From a virus: DNA of 24,221 bases. The notes beneath the pieces were generated by a model. The model had not been told where the DNA came from, did no database searches, and worked only from the letters and a program-made list of their open reading frames with translations. This document shows, piece by piece, positions 1 to 7,762 of this stretch (the first letter of the stretch is position 1; every line of letters starts with the position of its first letter). The translations under genes were made by a program, and so were the position numbers. Location: positions 1-24,221 of the IMG/VR virus record IMGVR_UViG_3300042863_000825. One strand, written 5' to 3'.

Positions 1-604
1 GATTATCCATAGCTTTTTGTATTTTGCTATCAACTTCTCTCTTTAATGTCTCTACTTCACGGTTTATTTCTCTACGAGCGGCAGTAAATTCACTATTAAT
101 TTCTTTACGGGTTGATTCCATATCTTTGCGAATTGCGGCCGCTTCAGTTCTGGCCCTTTCTAGGTCCTCACGGACAGCCTTACGCATATCACGCATTTCA
201 CTCTCGGTTTCACGTTGTGCATTCTTAACACTACGTTCAACTTGCTCAGTTACAGATTCATTACGGCGAATATCATTTTTTAAATCAGTCTTAATATCAC
301 GGGTGTAATCAGCACCTTTTTGACTATTCTCCTCAATGACCGCTAAACGTTTATCAAATCCACTTAAATCTGGAGCACTGTATTCAGCAATCTTTTTCTT
401 CATACCCACATAGTCTTTATAGACTTCAAATGTTCCATAAAGTCCACCTAATATAGATGATACAATTGTGGCTGCAACCATTAGTTTTGCTGGGGTAAAT
501 TCATATCCACCAATACTGATTACAGTATCTTTACTTGCGTACTTTTTAGCGGCAGCTTCTAGCTCATCCACTTTAGCATTTACGTTTTTTATTTCTTCTG
601 CCAT
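1..604 (-). CDS. Membrane-anchored coiled-coil protein, C-terminus outside window
   Basis: Open minus-strand frame of 201 codons running off the left edge without a stop. The ATG at 604 follows AGGAG at good spacing. After about 40 polar residues comes one hydrophobic segment (about residues 43-60, LMVAATIVSSILGG...), then a long charged helix rich in Glu, Arg and Lys with heptad-like spacing (about 75-201) and many ERxxxEx and RKEI-type stretches. This looks like a single-pass inner-membrane protein with an extended cytoplasmic or periplasmic coiled coil. It is the last gene seen of a minus-strand run also holding the 29-residue peptide and the adhesin-like gene. Family not recognised; function unknown. 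Confidence 0.8.
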   Translation of the reverse strand, partial: MAEEIKNVNAKVDELEAAAKKYASKDTVISIGGYEFTPAKLMVAATIVSSILGGLYGTFEVYKDYVGMKKKIAEYSAPDLSGFDKRLAVIEENSQKGADYTRDIKTDLKNDIRRNESVTEQVERSVKNAQRETESEMRDMRKAVREDLERARTEAAAIRKDMESTRKEINSEFTAARREINREVETLKREVDSKIQKAMDN

Positions 605-619
605 TTTCTTTCTCCTAGT

Positions 620-709
620 TTATTTTAAAATTAGATAACAAGTTACTACAATGATTGCTGTAACTACTACTATTCCACACACTATATCATAGATAAGTTC
701 ACCATTCAT
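620..709 (-). CDS. 29-residue transmembrane micropeptide
   Basis: Short frame beginning MNGELIYDIV and ending LILK. The start is supported by GAGGGA just upstream, and the stop lies 15 bases before the next gene's ATG. Residues about 8-27 are almost all Ile, Val, Leu, Thr and Cys, so one membrane helix makes up nearly the whole peptide. It fills the gap between the adhesin-like gene and the coiled-coil gene, with 10 bases upstream and 15 downstream, as expected for a real operon member. Possible roles are a holin-like or regulatory membrane peptide, but nothing in the sequence decides this. Confidence 0.55.
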   Translation of the reverse strand: MNGELIYDIVCGIVVVTAIIVVTCYLILK

Positions 710-719
710 ATCATTTCCC

Positions 720-3326
720 TCATTTATATTGTTGATTAACCATCTCTTGATGTTTAGCATCGCTACCACTAGTTAACCCACGTAGTAACCTAACATTGTC
801 AACTGTTCGTTGATTCCTATATACTTCTTTTATTTCATAAAATGATGCATCTTTTAATACAAAAGAATAAGCATTGAATCCAGTAGGTACACTGGCTATT
901 AATGCAATATCAATAGAACCTGCCAATTCATTTGGCAATACATTTTTATTCACTGAACTTGCAGGTTGAGTTATATTGTTTTGCATTAACTCAAAACGCT
1001 GTTGCATTATTATTTCTGATAATGGATTACCTGCTTTACCTACACCACTAAAGCTAGACATTTGATATTGCGGAGTCTCAACTTCTAACTGTCTTGAATC
1101 TAACTTGGGTTGATACATTGGTACAGGTTGATTAGACGACATTGTTACATTAGCAGAACTGGATGGTATCAGTGGGTTATACGCAAACAAATTACGATTA
1201 ACTGTTATGCCGGTACCACTGTTAGTTTGTTGTTGAGTTTCAATCTCTGGTAGTACAAGTGGTTTAAGCATAACTAGTTGAGTTGACTGAGTATCTTGTT
1301 GTTGAGGTGTATATGCTTGTTGTACTTGCATTGAGTTAGCGGTAGTTTGTGAATATGGTTGAGTCTGTTCTTGCTGAGGCGGTGGTAATAATGTTACTAC
1401 GCTAGAACTTGATTGAGTTTGTACTTGTTGTGTTTCTTGCTGGGGACCTTGCACTTGTACAATAGTTGTTGATTGAGTTTGTACTTGCTGTGTGTCTTGT
1501 TGCTGTTGCACCTGAGGACCTGCTCTAGTCGTTTGTTGTACTTGTGTACTAGCTTGCACAGTTTGTTGAGACTGACTAACTTGGGTAGCAGTTTGTTGAC
1601 TTGCTTGTGTAGTTTGACTAGAGAATTGTGCGGCTGCTGTGGCACTATTAGCACTCATATCTTGATTCACACTGATTGCTAAATTACTGCTAGCCTGTGA
1701 ACTTTGCATAGAACCTTCTAATGTCTTAGCGGCACTTTGTACTGCGGCATTTTGTGTAGCTTTGTCTTTTTCTTGTGCAGATTTAAGTACACTCATTGCT
1801 AATTTGCTAGGTCCTGCACTCGGTCCTGCTTGTTGTTGTGGTGAGCTAGATGCAGTAGTTTGTGCTGGACCGCCTGCAGGTTGAGGTGATGTAGATGCAG
1901 GTCCTGCTTGTTGTTGATTAGGTTGTGATGGATTGTCTTGTGCCATACTAGGATTTTGATTATCATCTTTCATGGGTCCTGTATTTGACTGTGGTTGCCG
2001 GTGTGACTGCTGTTGCTGTTCTGGTTGAGGATTACCTTGATCCATATTACCAGTTGGAGATGACATTGGATTTATATTACCAGCTGAAGGTGTACTAGAA
2101 CCTGAGGCTGATGCAACCGTTGATCCTAATAACATATTTTTAGCAAACGCAACTGAATAACCAGAACAAGTTGTACTATGCAACGGGTTAGCCACACACG
2201 GATCTGATGTGTACATTAAACTTGCTGAAAAATTACCTATAGATGATCCAGTACCCTGAGTACCACCATAAAGCCTAACGTTACCCAATGATGTTTGGGT
2301 CAAACTAGTTGGCAACAAATATTGCCCACTTACTGATCCACTAGTACCGTCACCGGTTAATGTGTGATTTTTTGAGAATAATGATTGATTATTGCTATTA
2401 GTAAGTTGTGCCGTAACACTTGCTTGAGCAGGAATATTCATATACCAACTGCATGACCCATCTTGATTCGTAGCAGTACACCCTGACCAACTCTGTCCCA
2501 CAGTATAATCAAATCCATAGTTAAAGCCATGCACTTTGGCACCGATGCCCCCATTTTTTAATGCTGTATTAATGGCAATCATCTGATTTATTGAAGTACC
2601 CCATGCATCAGGATTTGGCAATATGTTATTACTAGTTATGATATTATTAAATCCTGTGCAAGTTGGGCTATAAGCAGGATTAGTAGCACAAGGATCGATA
2701 CGATATTTTAAACTAAAACTAACATTAAAAATCTCAGGACCATAATTTCCTGCCCAGAAGTTATTATCACGGCCTACAAATCCCACTTGTGCATTACTAT
2801 AATTTGAGGCAGTAAGTGGAGAAGCAAATGTTTCACTGAAGTTAAAATTAGTCCAGTTATATTTTCTATCAGTCTGTGCTGAATAATCATAGTTTGCTGC
2901 CAAACCGCCACCAGCATTATATAACTTAACATAAGCGGCTAGATAATCTTGTCTAGCATCATCCCAACCATTACCATTTTTAGCCATAAATCCAAAATTA
3001 AACCCACTAAGTTGTACACCGGTACCACCTGCGGCTAATGCTCGATTTATATTGATAACTTGATTTAAATCCGCGGTGCCGTAACTAAAGTTAATAATGC
3101 CACTAGAATTAATACTAGGATTAGGACCGCAATTGCCAGGCTGTCCAGCACCAAAGCATAATTGATTAACATAGACCCCGTTGTTCCACGTACTAGTAGT
3201 AGATGTAGGAGCAGTACCGTAATTTATTAAATTACCAGTAGTACTATCTACTTGACTATTACTTGAAAGCGTTATGAACGAGGATGCCAAGCAAAGCGCC
3301 AATGCCAACTTTCTTGTAAGTGTCAT
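720..3326 (-). CDS. Large secreted adhesin-like protein, duplicated N-terminal domain, Gln/Ser-rich stalk
   Basis: 868 residues. A signal peptide (MTLTRKLALALCLASSFITL) is followed by two related domains, about residues 75-228 and 229-390. Both contain NQxI.IN.AL..GG.G...GFN(F/Y)GF near the start and end in SL.Y..DPC..NP..S.TC.G(F/Y). Paired Cys (213/223 and 376/387) suggest disulfides outside the cytoplasm. Residues about 400-720 are low-complexity Gln, Ser, Thr and Pro with repeated QVQTQS-type units, like a flexible stalk. A more ordered C-terminal part follows. The ATG at 3326 has AAAAGGAAC upstream, although it lies inside the 3' end of the preceding gene. Best read as a virion fibre or decoration protein, or a secreted surface protein. 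Family not recognised. Confidence 0.85.
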   Translation of the reverse strand: MTLTRKLALALCLASSFITLSSNSQVDSTTGNLINYGTAPTSTTSTWNNGVYVNQLCFGAGQPGNCGPNPSINSSGIINFSYGTADLNQVININRALAAGGTGVQLSGFNFGFMAKNGNGWDDARQDYLAAYVKLYNAGGGLAANYDYSAQTDRKYNWTNFNFSETFASPLTASNYSNAQVGFVGRDNNFWAGNYGPEIFNVSFSLKYRIDPCATNPAYSPTCTGFNNIITSNNILPNPDAWGTSINQMIAINTALKNGGIGAKVHGFNYGFDYTVGQSWSGCTATNQDGSCSWYMNIPAQASVTAQLTNSNNQSLFSKNHTLTGDGTSGSVSGQYLLPTSLTQTSLGNVRLYGGTQGTGSSIGNFSASLMYTSDPCVANPLHSTTCSGYSVAFAKNMLLGSTVASASGSSTPSAGNINPMSSPTGNMDQGNPQPEQQQQSHRQPQSNTGPMKDDNQNPSMAQDNPSQPNQQQAGPASTSPQPAGGPAQTTASSSPQQQAGPSAGPSKLAMSVLKSAQEKDKATQNAAVQSAAKTLEGSMQSSQASSNLAISVNQDMSANSATAAAQFSSQTTQASQQTATQVSQSQQTVQASTQVQQTTRAGPQVQQQQDTQQVQTQSTTIVQVQGPQQETQQVQTQSSSSVVTLLPPPQQEQTQPYSQTTANSMQVQQAYTPQQQDTQSTQLVMLKPLVLPEIETQQQTNSGTGITVNRNLFAYNPLIPSSSANVTMSSNQPVPMYQPKLDSRQLEVETPQYQMSSFSGVGKAGNPLSEIIMQQRFELMQNNITQPASSVNKNVLPNELAGSIDIALIASVPTGFNAYSFVLKDASFYEIKEVYRNQRTVDNVRLLRGLTSGSDAKHQEMVNQQYK

Positions 3327-4827
3327 CTATTTGTTCCTTTTGAAGTTTTGGTAACTTTTCTGGATTTGCTTCCCACGCTGCCTTAGCTTGTTCGCCAATC
3401 TTACCTTCATATGGGCAAGGTGTACCTGCTGCCAACATAGCATCAAACACACGACGGTCTTGACACATAGTAGCAACTGCGGCTACCTTCATACCCATAT
3501 CATATAATGTTTTAGATAATTTTAGTCGTTCACAATTTAAATCACGTGATGTACTACCTGCACCTACACCAAAGATTTGTGTTTGTATACTACCACTAGT
3601 TCCAGTACTACACAAATCAGCATTACCACCACTCATCATTGCAGGAGCAACAGCAGTTGGTGGAGGTTGAATTACCTTTTGTGTAATCGTACTCTCGTTT
3701 TTATTAATATTAGTTACTTCACCACTATTAATGTTTTGATTGACGTTGGCATTTTGATTGACGTTGGTATTAGTACTTGAACTAGTATTATTATTGTTAT
3801 TAGTCATAGTACCATTATTGGTATTCTGATTAATGTTGGTCATCGTGCCACTGTTGATGTTATTGTTTGTGTTACTTGTTGTAGCTGTAGTATTATTGAT
3901 ATTACGGTTAGTCATGTCACCTGTGTTAACATTGTTATTAGTATTTGTACTGGTACTCGTATTAACATTGTTGTTATTGTTATTCATTGTACCATACTGA
4001 TAATTTGTATTTGTACTTGTACTAACATTGTTATTGTTGTTGGTATTTGTACTTGTGGTTTGATTAACGTTGTTATTGTTATACGTCATTGTACCACTGT
4101 TAATATTGTTATTTGTATTAACATTTGAACTTGTACTGGTGCTTGAATTGATATTACGATTAGTCATATCACCGGTGTTAACGTTATTGTTGTTATTAGT
4201 ATTGGTACTAGTTGTTGTATTAGCATTATTGTTATTGTAAGTCATTGTACCAGTATTAACGTTATTGTTAGTATTAACGTTAGTGCTTGTACTTGCTGAT
4301 GTACTATTATTATTATTGTTAAATGTCTGCGTACCACTATTAACGTTGTTGTTAGTGTTAACATTAGTGCTTGTACTTGTGCTAGCGTTGACATTGTTGT
4401 TATTATTAGTCATTGTACCAGTATTAACGTTATTGTTATTAAATGTCTGTGTACCACTATTGACATTGTTATTGTTGTTGGTATAAGTGACACTACCACT
4501 CATAACGTTGTTATTGTTATTATTGTTGGTCATTACACCATTATTTGTATTGGTATTGATGTTGGTATTAGTTGTACCACCTGTTAAGTTGGTATTATTG
4601 TTATTAGTAATAGTTCCGCTATTAACGTTGTTTGTATTAACCGTGCTAACACTATTACTAGTGCTGTTAGTATCAACCAAAGATTTACTATCATAAGTAC
4701 CTTGATTGATGATGCCTGTAGTTCCGGTAGTTGTACCACCCGATGAACTAGATGTGCCGGTCGTAGTAGTTTGTGCCAATGCACCCGTAACAAATGCAAT
4801 AGCCAATGCTATTATTGTTTTTTTCAT
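3259..4827 (-). CDS. Secreted Asn/Thr-repeat protein with Cys-containing C-terminal domain
   Basis: 522 residues. Signal peptide MKKTIIALAIAFVTGALA. Residues about 60-390 are an irregular tandem repeat built from NTNNNVNTGTMTNNNN-like units (Asn, Thr, Val, Ser, Gly only), giving a long fibrous or solenoid-like region. About residues 400-522 form a distinct domain with several Cys (ADLCSTG, LNCERLKLS, ATMCQDRRVFDAM, GTPCPYEG) and a short hydrophobic tail (about 508-519). The start has an upstream purine-rich stretch, and the AGATAAATAT motif lies about 55 bases upstream. The last 68 bases overlap the start of the adhesin-like gene in another frame. The two secreted repeat proteins probably work together, perhaps as a virion fibre or surface structure. 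Function unknown. Confidence 0.85.
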   Translation of the reverse strand: MKKTIIALAIAFVTGALAQTTTTGTSSSSGGTTTGTTGIINQGTYDSKSLVDTNSTSNSVSTVNTNNVNSGTITNNNNTNLTGGTTNTNINTNTNNGVMTNNNNNNNVMSGSVTYTNNNNNVNSGTQTFNNNNVNTGTMTNNNNNVNASTSTSTNVNTNNNVNSGTQTFNNNNNSTSASTSTNVNTNNNVNTGTMTYNNNNANTTTSTNTNNNNNVNTGDMTNRNINSSTSTSSNVNTNNNINSGTMTYNNNNVNQTTSTNTNNNNNVSTSTNTNYQYGTMNNNNNNVNTSTSTNTNNNVNTGDMTNRNINNTTATTSNTNNNINSGTMTNINQNTNNGTMTNNNNNTSSSTNTNVNQNANVNQNINSGEVTNINKNESTITQKVIQPPPTAVAPAMMSGGNADLCSTGTSGSIQTQIFGVGAGSTSRDLNCERLKLSKTLYDMGMKVAAVATMCQDRRVFDAMLAAGTPCPYEGKIGEQAKAAWEANPEKLPKLQKEQIDDTYKKVGIGALLGILVHNAFK

Positions 4828-4881
4828 CTTTCTTTCCTTATTTTTATTATTTTGTTGAGTAAAAGATGTTTTTTACTATTG

Positions 4882-4925
4882 ATATTTATCTAGAAATGGG
4901 TTAATAAAACTATGTAGATAAATAT
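4882..4925. promoter_or_regulatory. Divergent pair of late-promoter-like AGATAAATAT motifs forming an inverted repeat
   Basis: ATATTTATCTA at 4882-4892 and TAGATAAATAT at 4915-4925 are perfect 11-base inverted copies, 22 bases apart, in the only gap between the divergent secreted-repeat gene (minus) and the small plus-strand gene at 4946. Each copy points at its own gene. The core resembles the T4 late promoter element TATAAATA and variants of it in related phages. Promoter function is inferred. Confidence 0.55.
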
Positions 4926-4945
4926 ACATAAAGGGGAACACAACT

Positions 4946-5101
4946 ATGAGTTGGTTTAAACACAAGCCCAGAACTAAAACACCACCCAAACTACAGCCTC
5001 ACCATTCAAGTCCTATCGCAGAAAAGATATTAAAAGAGACTAAAAGAGAAGTTACTGCTACTATAGATGATAAAGATATAGAAAAGAAAAAGAAAAAATG
5101 A
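4946..5101 (+). CDS. Small basic protein, 51 residues
   Basis: Begins MSWFKHKPRTKTPPK and ends in a run of lysines (DIEKKKKKK-type tail). The ATG is preceded by AAGGGGAA at good spacing and by the AGATAAATAT motif at 4916-4925. Its stop overlaps the next start as ATGA, so translation is probably coupled. It is Pro- and Lys-rich with no hydrophobic segment, hence likely cytoplasmic or a virion-associated small protein. No family recognised. Real coding is supported by the ribosome binding site, the overlap and the fit to the intergenic space. Confidence 0.6.
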   Translation: MSWFKHKPRTKTPPKLQPHHSSPIAEKILKETKREVTATIDDKDIEKKKKK

Positions 5102-5280
5102 CTGGCAGAGAGTTACAGATAATGTACCAACAATGGTGCCATGGTAATGACCAATATAATTTTCGTTGGTTAGACTTTGTAGAAATGGCCGCAAGACAGT
5201 TTAAACAACCAGAAAGTGAAGTGTTGAGAGAGTTACAAAAACACTATTGGTTTGTTAAAAATAACAAAGAATGTAAGTAA
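5098..5280 (+). CDS. Small conserved-type phage protein, 60 residues
   Basis: Starts on the ATGA overlap with the preceding 51-residue gene and ends 53 bases before the glycine-rich gene. It is aromatic-rich (QQWCHGNDQYNFRW, KHYWFV), mostly helical in character, with no signal peptide or membrane segment. The position between late-promoter-like motifs suggests co-expression with structural genes, perhaps as an assembly factor, but no homologous family is recognised. Confidence 0.65.
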   Translation: MTGRELQIMYQQWCHGNDQYNFRWLDFVEMAARQFKQPESEVLRELQKHYWFVKNNKECK

Positions 5281-5285
5281 TTTAC

Positions 5286-5295
5286 AGATAAATAT
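5286..5295 (+). promoter_or_regulatory. Late-promoter-like motif upstream of glycine-rich fibre gene
   Basis: AGATAAATAT, identical to the pair at 4882-4925, lies 38 bases before the ATG at 5334. A small hairpin (ATGGTA, loop TTA, TGCCAT, about 5305-5319) and an AAGGAAAT ribosome binding site follow. Inferred T4-type late promoter; no start site can be read from sequence alone. Confidence 0.5.
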
Positions 5296-5333
5296 AAGCA
5301 TATTAATGGTATTATGCCATATAAGGAAATACA

Positions 5334-6191
5334 ATGCAAATAAGTAGTGGAATAGTTTTTACTAGTGGACTTAGTATAACCGGAAGTGATGCTACCGCAC
5401 CATCAACTGTAGAATATCTTGTAGTAGCAGGTGGCGGCGGCGGAAGTTTTGGTGCAGGCGGCGCAGGTGGTTTACTAACTGCCTCAGGATTTGCGGTTGC
5501 CACTGGTACTGCAATCACTGTAACAGTCGGTGCAGGTGGGGCTGGGCAAAACGCATTAAATACAACAGGAACAAACGGCGCAGATTCAGTATTTAGTACA
5601 ATTACATCAACTGGAGGTGGTGGTGGCGCTCCTGCAACTGGAATTTTAACAGGCTTGAACGGTGGTTCTGGCGGCGGTGGTGGTAATAATGGTATTGGTG
5701 GTACTGGTGTTTCTGGTCAAGGCTTTGCTGGTGGAACCGGTTATACCGACAATGCTAGTTACGGATTGGCCGGAGGTGGTGGCGGGGCTTCTGTTGTTGG
5801 ACAAAGTCTAAATAGCGCATCTAACGCAGGTGGCAACGGCGGTGCTGGTACAGCATCATCAATCTCTGGTTCTTCTGTGACTTACGCCGGTGGCGGTGGC
5901 GGAGGTGGAAACGTAACTGGGTCCAGGACAGGGGGCACTGGAGGGATAGGCGGTGGTGGAAATGGTACAATGTCCGGGAGCGCAACGTCCGGAACAACCA
6001 ATTTGGGTGGTGGTGGTGGTGGTGCTGGTAATGCAAATGGTACTGGTGGTTCCGGTGGCTCTGGAATAGTAATCATTCGCTACGCAGATAGTTATCTAGC
6101 GGCAACAACTACTACTGGATCTCCAACAATAACAACAGCAGGTGGGTATAGAATATATCAATGGACCAGTTCAGGTTCAATAACATTCTAA
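5334..6191 (+). CDS. Glycine-rich tail-fibre tip / adhesin-like protein
   Basis: 285 residues, dominated by glycine clusters (GGGGG, GGAGG) separated by short Ser, Thr, Asn and Ala linkers from about residue 35 to 245. The N-terminus (MQISSGIVFTSGLSITG) looks like an attachment segment. The entry motif VEYLVVAGGGGG and the closing GGYRIYQWTSSGSITF are hallmarks of glycine-rich domains found in phage and bacterial surface proteins. In T-even-like phages such polyglycine segments build the receptor-binding tip of adhesins. No signal peptide. AAGGAAAT precedes the ATG. Likely a late virion protein contacting the host surface; receptor unknown. Confidence 0.8.
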   Translation: MQISSGIVFTSGLSITGSDATAPSTVEYLVVAGGGGGSFGAGGAGGLLTASGFAVATGTAITVTVGAGGAGQNALNTTGTNGADSVFSTITSTGGGGGAPATGILTGLNGGSGGGGGNNGIGGTGVSGQGFAGGTGYTDNASYGLAGGGGGASVVGQSLNSASNAGGNGGAGTASSISGSSVTYAGGGGGGGNVTGSRTGGTGGIGGGGNGTMSGSATSGTTNLGGGGGGAGNANGTGGSGGSGIVIIRYADSYLAATTTTGSPTITTAGGYRIYQWTSSGSITF

Positions 6192-6224
6192 GGGTAAATC
6201 TTATTAGTATATTCTCTAGTTGTA

Positions 6225-6233
6225 TGATATACT
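6225..6233 (+). promoter_or_regulatory. Possible extended -10 promoter
   Basis: TGATATACT: a -10-like TATACT preceded by the TG of an extended -10, 20 bases before the TTG start at 6254 and just upstream of the AGGAG ribosome binding site. The -35 region is weak. It could serve the two secreted proteins that follow. Confidence 0.35.
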
Positions 6234-6253
6234 ATAACGAATAGGAGAATATC

Positions 6254-6571
6254 TTGAAATCACTTTATTTAATACTACTAACTTTAGGAATATCAACATG
6301 CTCCTATTCACAAGAGCTAAAAGATACTATAGAAGCAGAACTACCCTGTTACAACACAACAGACCTATTTAAAAATCTTAGAGAAAAATATAAAGAAATG
6401 CCTCTACTAACAGGCAAGGCAACAGATATAGCTAGGTCAACTCTCAGTGTTTGGATGAACCCAACTGATAAGAATTGGACAATCGTTGCTACTACACAAG
6501 ATATTAGCTGTATAGTTGGAATGGGTACTGATATTAAATTATTTAATTATAAGACAGGAACATCAATATGA
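6254..6571 (+). CDS. Small secreted protein upstream of DD-peptidase
   Basis: 105 residues, started by TTG at 6254 behind a good AGGAG site; no in-frame ATG explains the N-terminal signal. MKSLYLILLTLGISTCSYSQ is a Sec signal sequence; the STC motif is a poor lipobox, so signal peptidase I cleavage near SYSQ is more likely. The mature part contains a core of the type VWMNPTDKNWTIV...ISCIVGMGT with two remaining Cys, a pattern seen in small periplasmic proteins of phages and marine bacteria. The stop overlaps the next start as ATGA, linking it to the D,D-peptidase homologue. Function unknown, but the coupling suggests a shared periplasmic role. Confidence 0.75.
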   Translation: MKSLYLILLTLGISTCSYSQELKDTIEAELPCYNTTDLFKNLREKYKEMPLLTGKATDIARSTLSVWMNPTDKNWTIVATTQDISCIVGMGTDIKLFNYKTGTSI

Positions 6572-7299
6572 TTAAAAAATTAATTACAGTACTGGCACTA
6601 ACAGCTTCATCTGCATACGCTACCCCATTAACTGCACAAGCTTGGATAGTTGCTGATAGTAATGGTAGAATATTTGAAGCTTCTAATATGTCTGAAATAC
6701 GTAGCATAGCTAGTATCACTAAACTAATGACAGCTATGGTTGTATTAGATAGTGGTCAATCACTTACAGAAATAATTCCAAAAAAACTCTACAACAAACA
6801 ACTAACAAGAGAAACATTAATTGATTTGGCAATCGTTAAATCAGATAACACCGCAGCCAAAATGTTATGCGATTACTATCCGGGAGGATATGATAACTGT
6901 ATCAGTGCAATGAACACTAAAGCAACGTCATTACAAATGATTAACAGTACCTTTACCGACCCTACTGGATTGTTAGCTACAAACGTTAGCACAGCACAAG
7001 ATTTAATTAAACTAGTATTTGCAGCCAGCAAGTATCCATTGATAGTAGAAGCAAGTAATATGGATGCAGTACGTTGGAGTATCAATAAGAAGAAAAATAT
7101 AGAGTTTAGAAATACTAATACACTGGTAGGACCAGATAATTCATTTCTAGTAAGCAAAACAGGATGGATTACTAAATCAGGTGGATGTATTGTTATGATG
7201 ATTAATACTGTAAATGGAATCAGGACCGTAGTCCTGTTGGGGTCAAAGAATACTAAAACTCGTATCCCAGAAGCTAAGATGCTATCTACGCTTTATTAA
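6568..7299 (+). CDS. Secreted serine D-Ala-D-Ala carboxypeptidase/endopeptidase homologue (S11, PBP7-like)
   Basis: 243 residues. Signal peptide MIKKLITVLALTASSAYA, then a penicillin-binding-protein fold with all three active-site motifs: SxxK as SITK (49-52, nucleophile Ser49), SDN (92-94) and KTG (197-199). The DPTGL segment typical of the family is also present. Such enzymes cleave D-Ala-containing peptides or cross-links of peptidoglycan in the periplasm. Length is short compared with host PBP5, closer to the catalytic domain of PBP7, with no C-terminal membrane anchor. An ATGA overlap couples it to the small secreted protein. A phage copy could loosen or remodel the wall at lysis, or alter it against superinfection. 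Confidence 0.85.
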   Translation: MIKKLITVLALTASSAYATPLTAQAWIVADSNGRIFEASNMSEIRSIASITKLMTAMVVLDSGQSLTEIIPKKLYNKQLTRETLIDLAIVKSDNTAAKMLCDYYPGGYDNCISAMNTKATSLQMINSTFTDPTGLLATNVSTAQDLIKLVFAASKYPLIVEASNMDAVRWSINKKKNIEFRNTNTLVGPDNSFLVSKTGWITKSGGCIVMMINTVNGIRTVVLLGSKNTKTRIPEAKMLSTLY

Positions 7300-7565
7300 T
7301 CTCTAGGTCCAAACTTACTGCTATCTTTCTTAGGTACATAATCAACCCCGGGTACCGGGCTATAGTCTTTTGTAAGACTTGGAATCATCTCATCACCATA
7401 CTTCAATGTAATATAGCTGAATGTTCCGCTATTAGTAGTTTCTTTCAAACCAATCATTAAATGTCTATGCCATGATATTTTCATATCAACAACCTTCTTA
7501 ATATTGTTGTCTGTTAGTATATCTGTGAAATTGTTGTTTTCACGGTAAAAAGTATAATATTTCAT
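7296..7565 (-). CDS. Hypothetical protein, 89 residues
   Basis: Last gene of the cupin/MazG/dCMP deaminase operon. ATG at 7565 is chosen over an upstream TTG because it forms an ATGA overlap with the preceding gene and has GGA at suitable distance. Begins MKYYTFYRENNNF and ends in a Pro/Lys/Asp-rich tail. No signal, membrane segment or recognised motif. Its stop overlaps that of the convergent DD-peptidase gene. Function unknown. Confidence 0.65.
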   Translation of the reverse strand: MKYYTFYRENNNFTDILTDNNIKKVVDMKISWHRHLMIGLKETTNSGTFSYITLKYGDEMIPSLTKDYSPVPGVDYVPKKDSSKFGPRD

Positions 7566-7762
7566 TTTTTCCAAAGTATAAAGTTTATGTAATCGGGTTC
7601 TGTTTCAAAATAGAAATCATATAATCCACCATCACGACCTGCGGGTACTTGACAATCATAACCCCAATCATTGGCACAGTTTCGTTGACACCAATCAATC
7701 ACAGGTTTTAATTCTCCGTAACCAATTGTAATCTTAGTTTTGTATTGAGTATCGGGTGACAC
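7562..7762 (-). CDS. Hypothetical protein, 66 residues, GTG start
   Basis: Starts with GTG at 7762, inside the 3' end of the dCMP deaminase gene (29-base overlap), and ends in an ATGA overlap with the next gene. Contains WCQRNCANDWGYDC, a compact set of Cys and Trp residues, and a C-terminal FYFETEPDYINFILW block of the sort seen in small conserved phage proteins. The start is the weakest point: only AAGG lies upstream. Function unknown. Confidence 0.65.
   Translation of the reverse strand: MSPDTQYKTKITIGYGELKPVIDWCQRNCANDWGYDCQVPAGRDGGLYDFYFETEPDYINFILWKK

Noticed and set aside
24-308. Open frame on the plus strand, Ser/Arg/Leu-rich
   Set aside because: It is antisense to the coiled-coil gene, which has a proper ribosome binding site, a membrane segment and an open frame of 201 codons; the plus frame is a shadow.
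3780-4700. Microsatellite or non-coding repeat
   Set aside because: The repeated GTTATTGTTATT-type DNA stays in one open frame with a signal peptide and a distinct C-terminal domain; it is a protein repeat.
5821-6076. Pro/His-rich open frames opposite the glycine-rich gene
   Set aside because: Antisense reading of Gly codons gives Pro, Ala and His; there is no ribosome binding site or family pattern.
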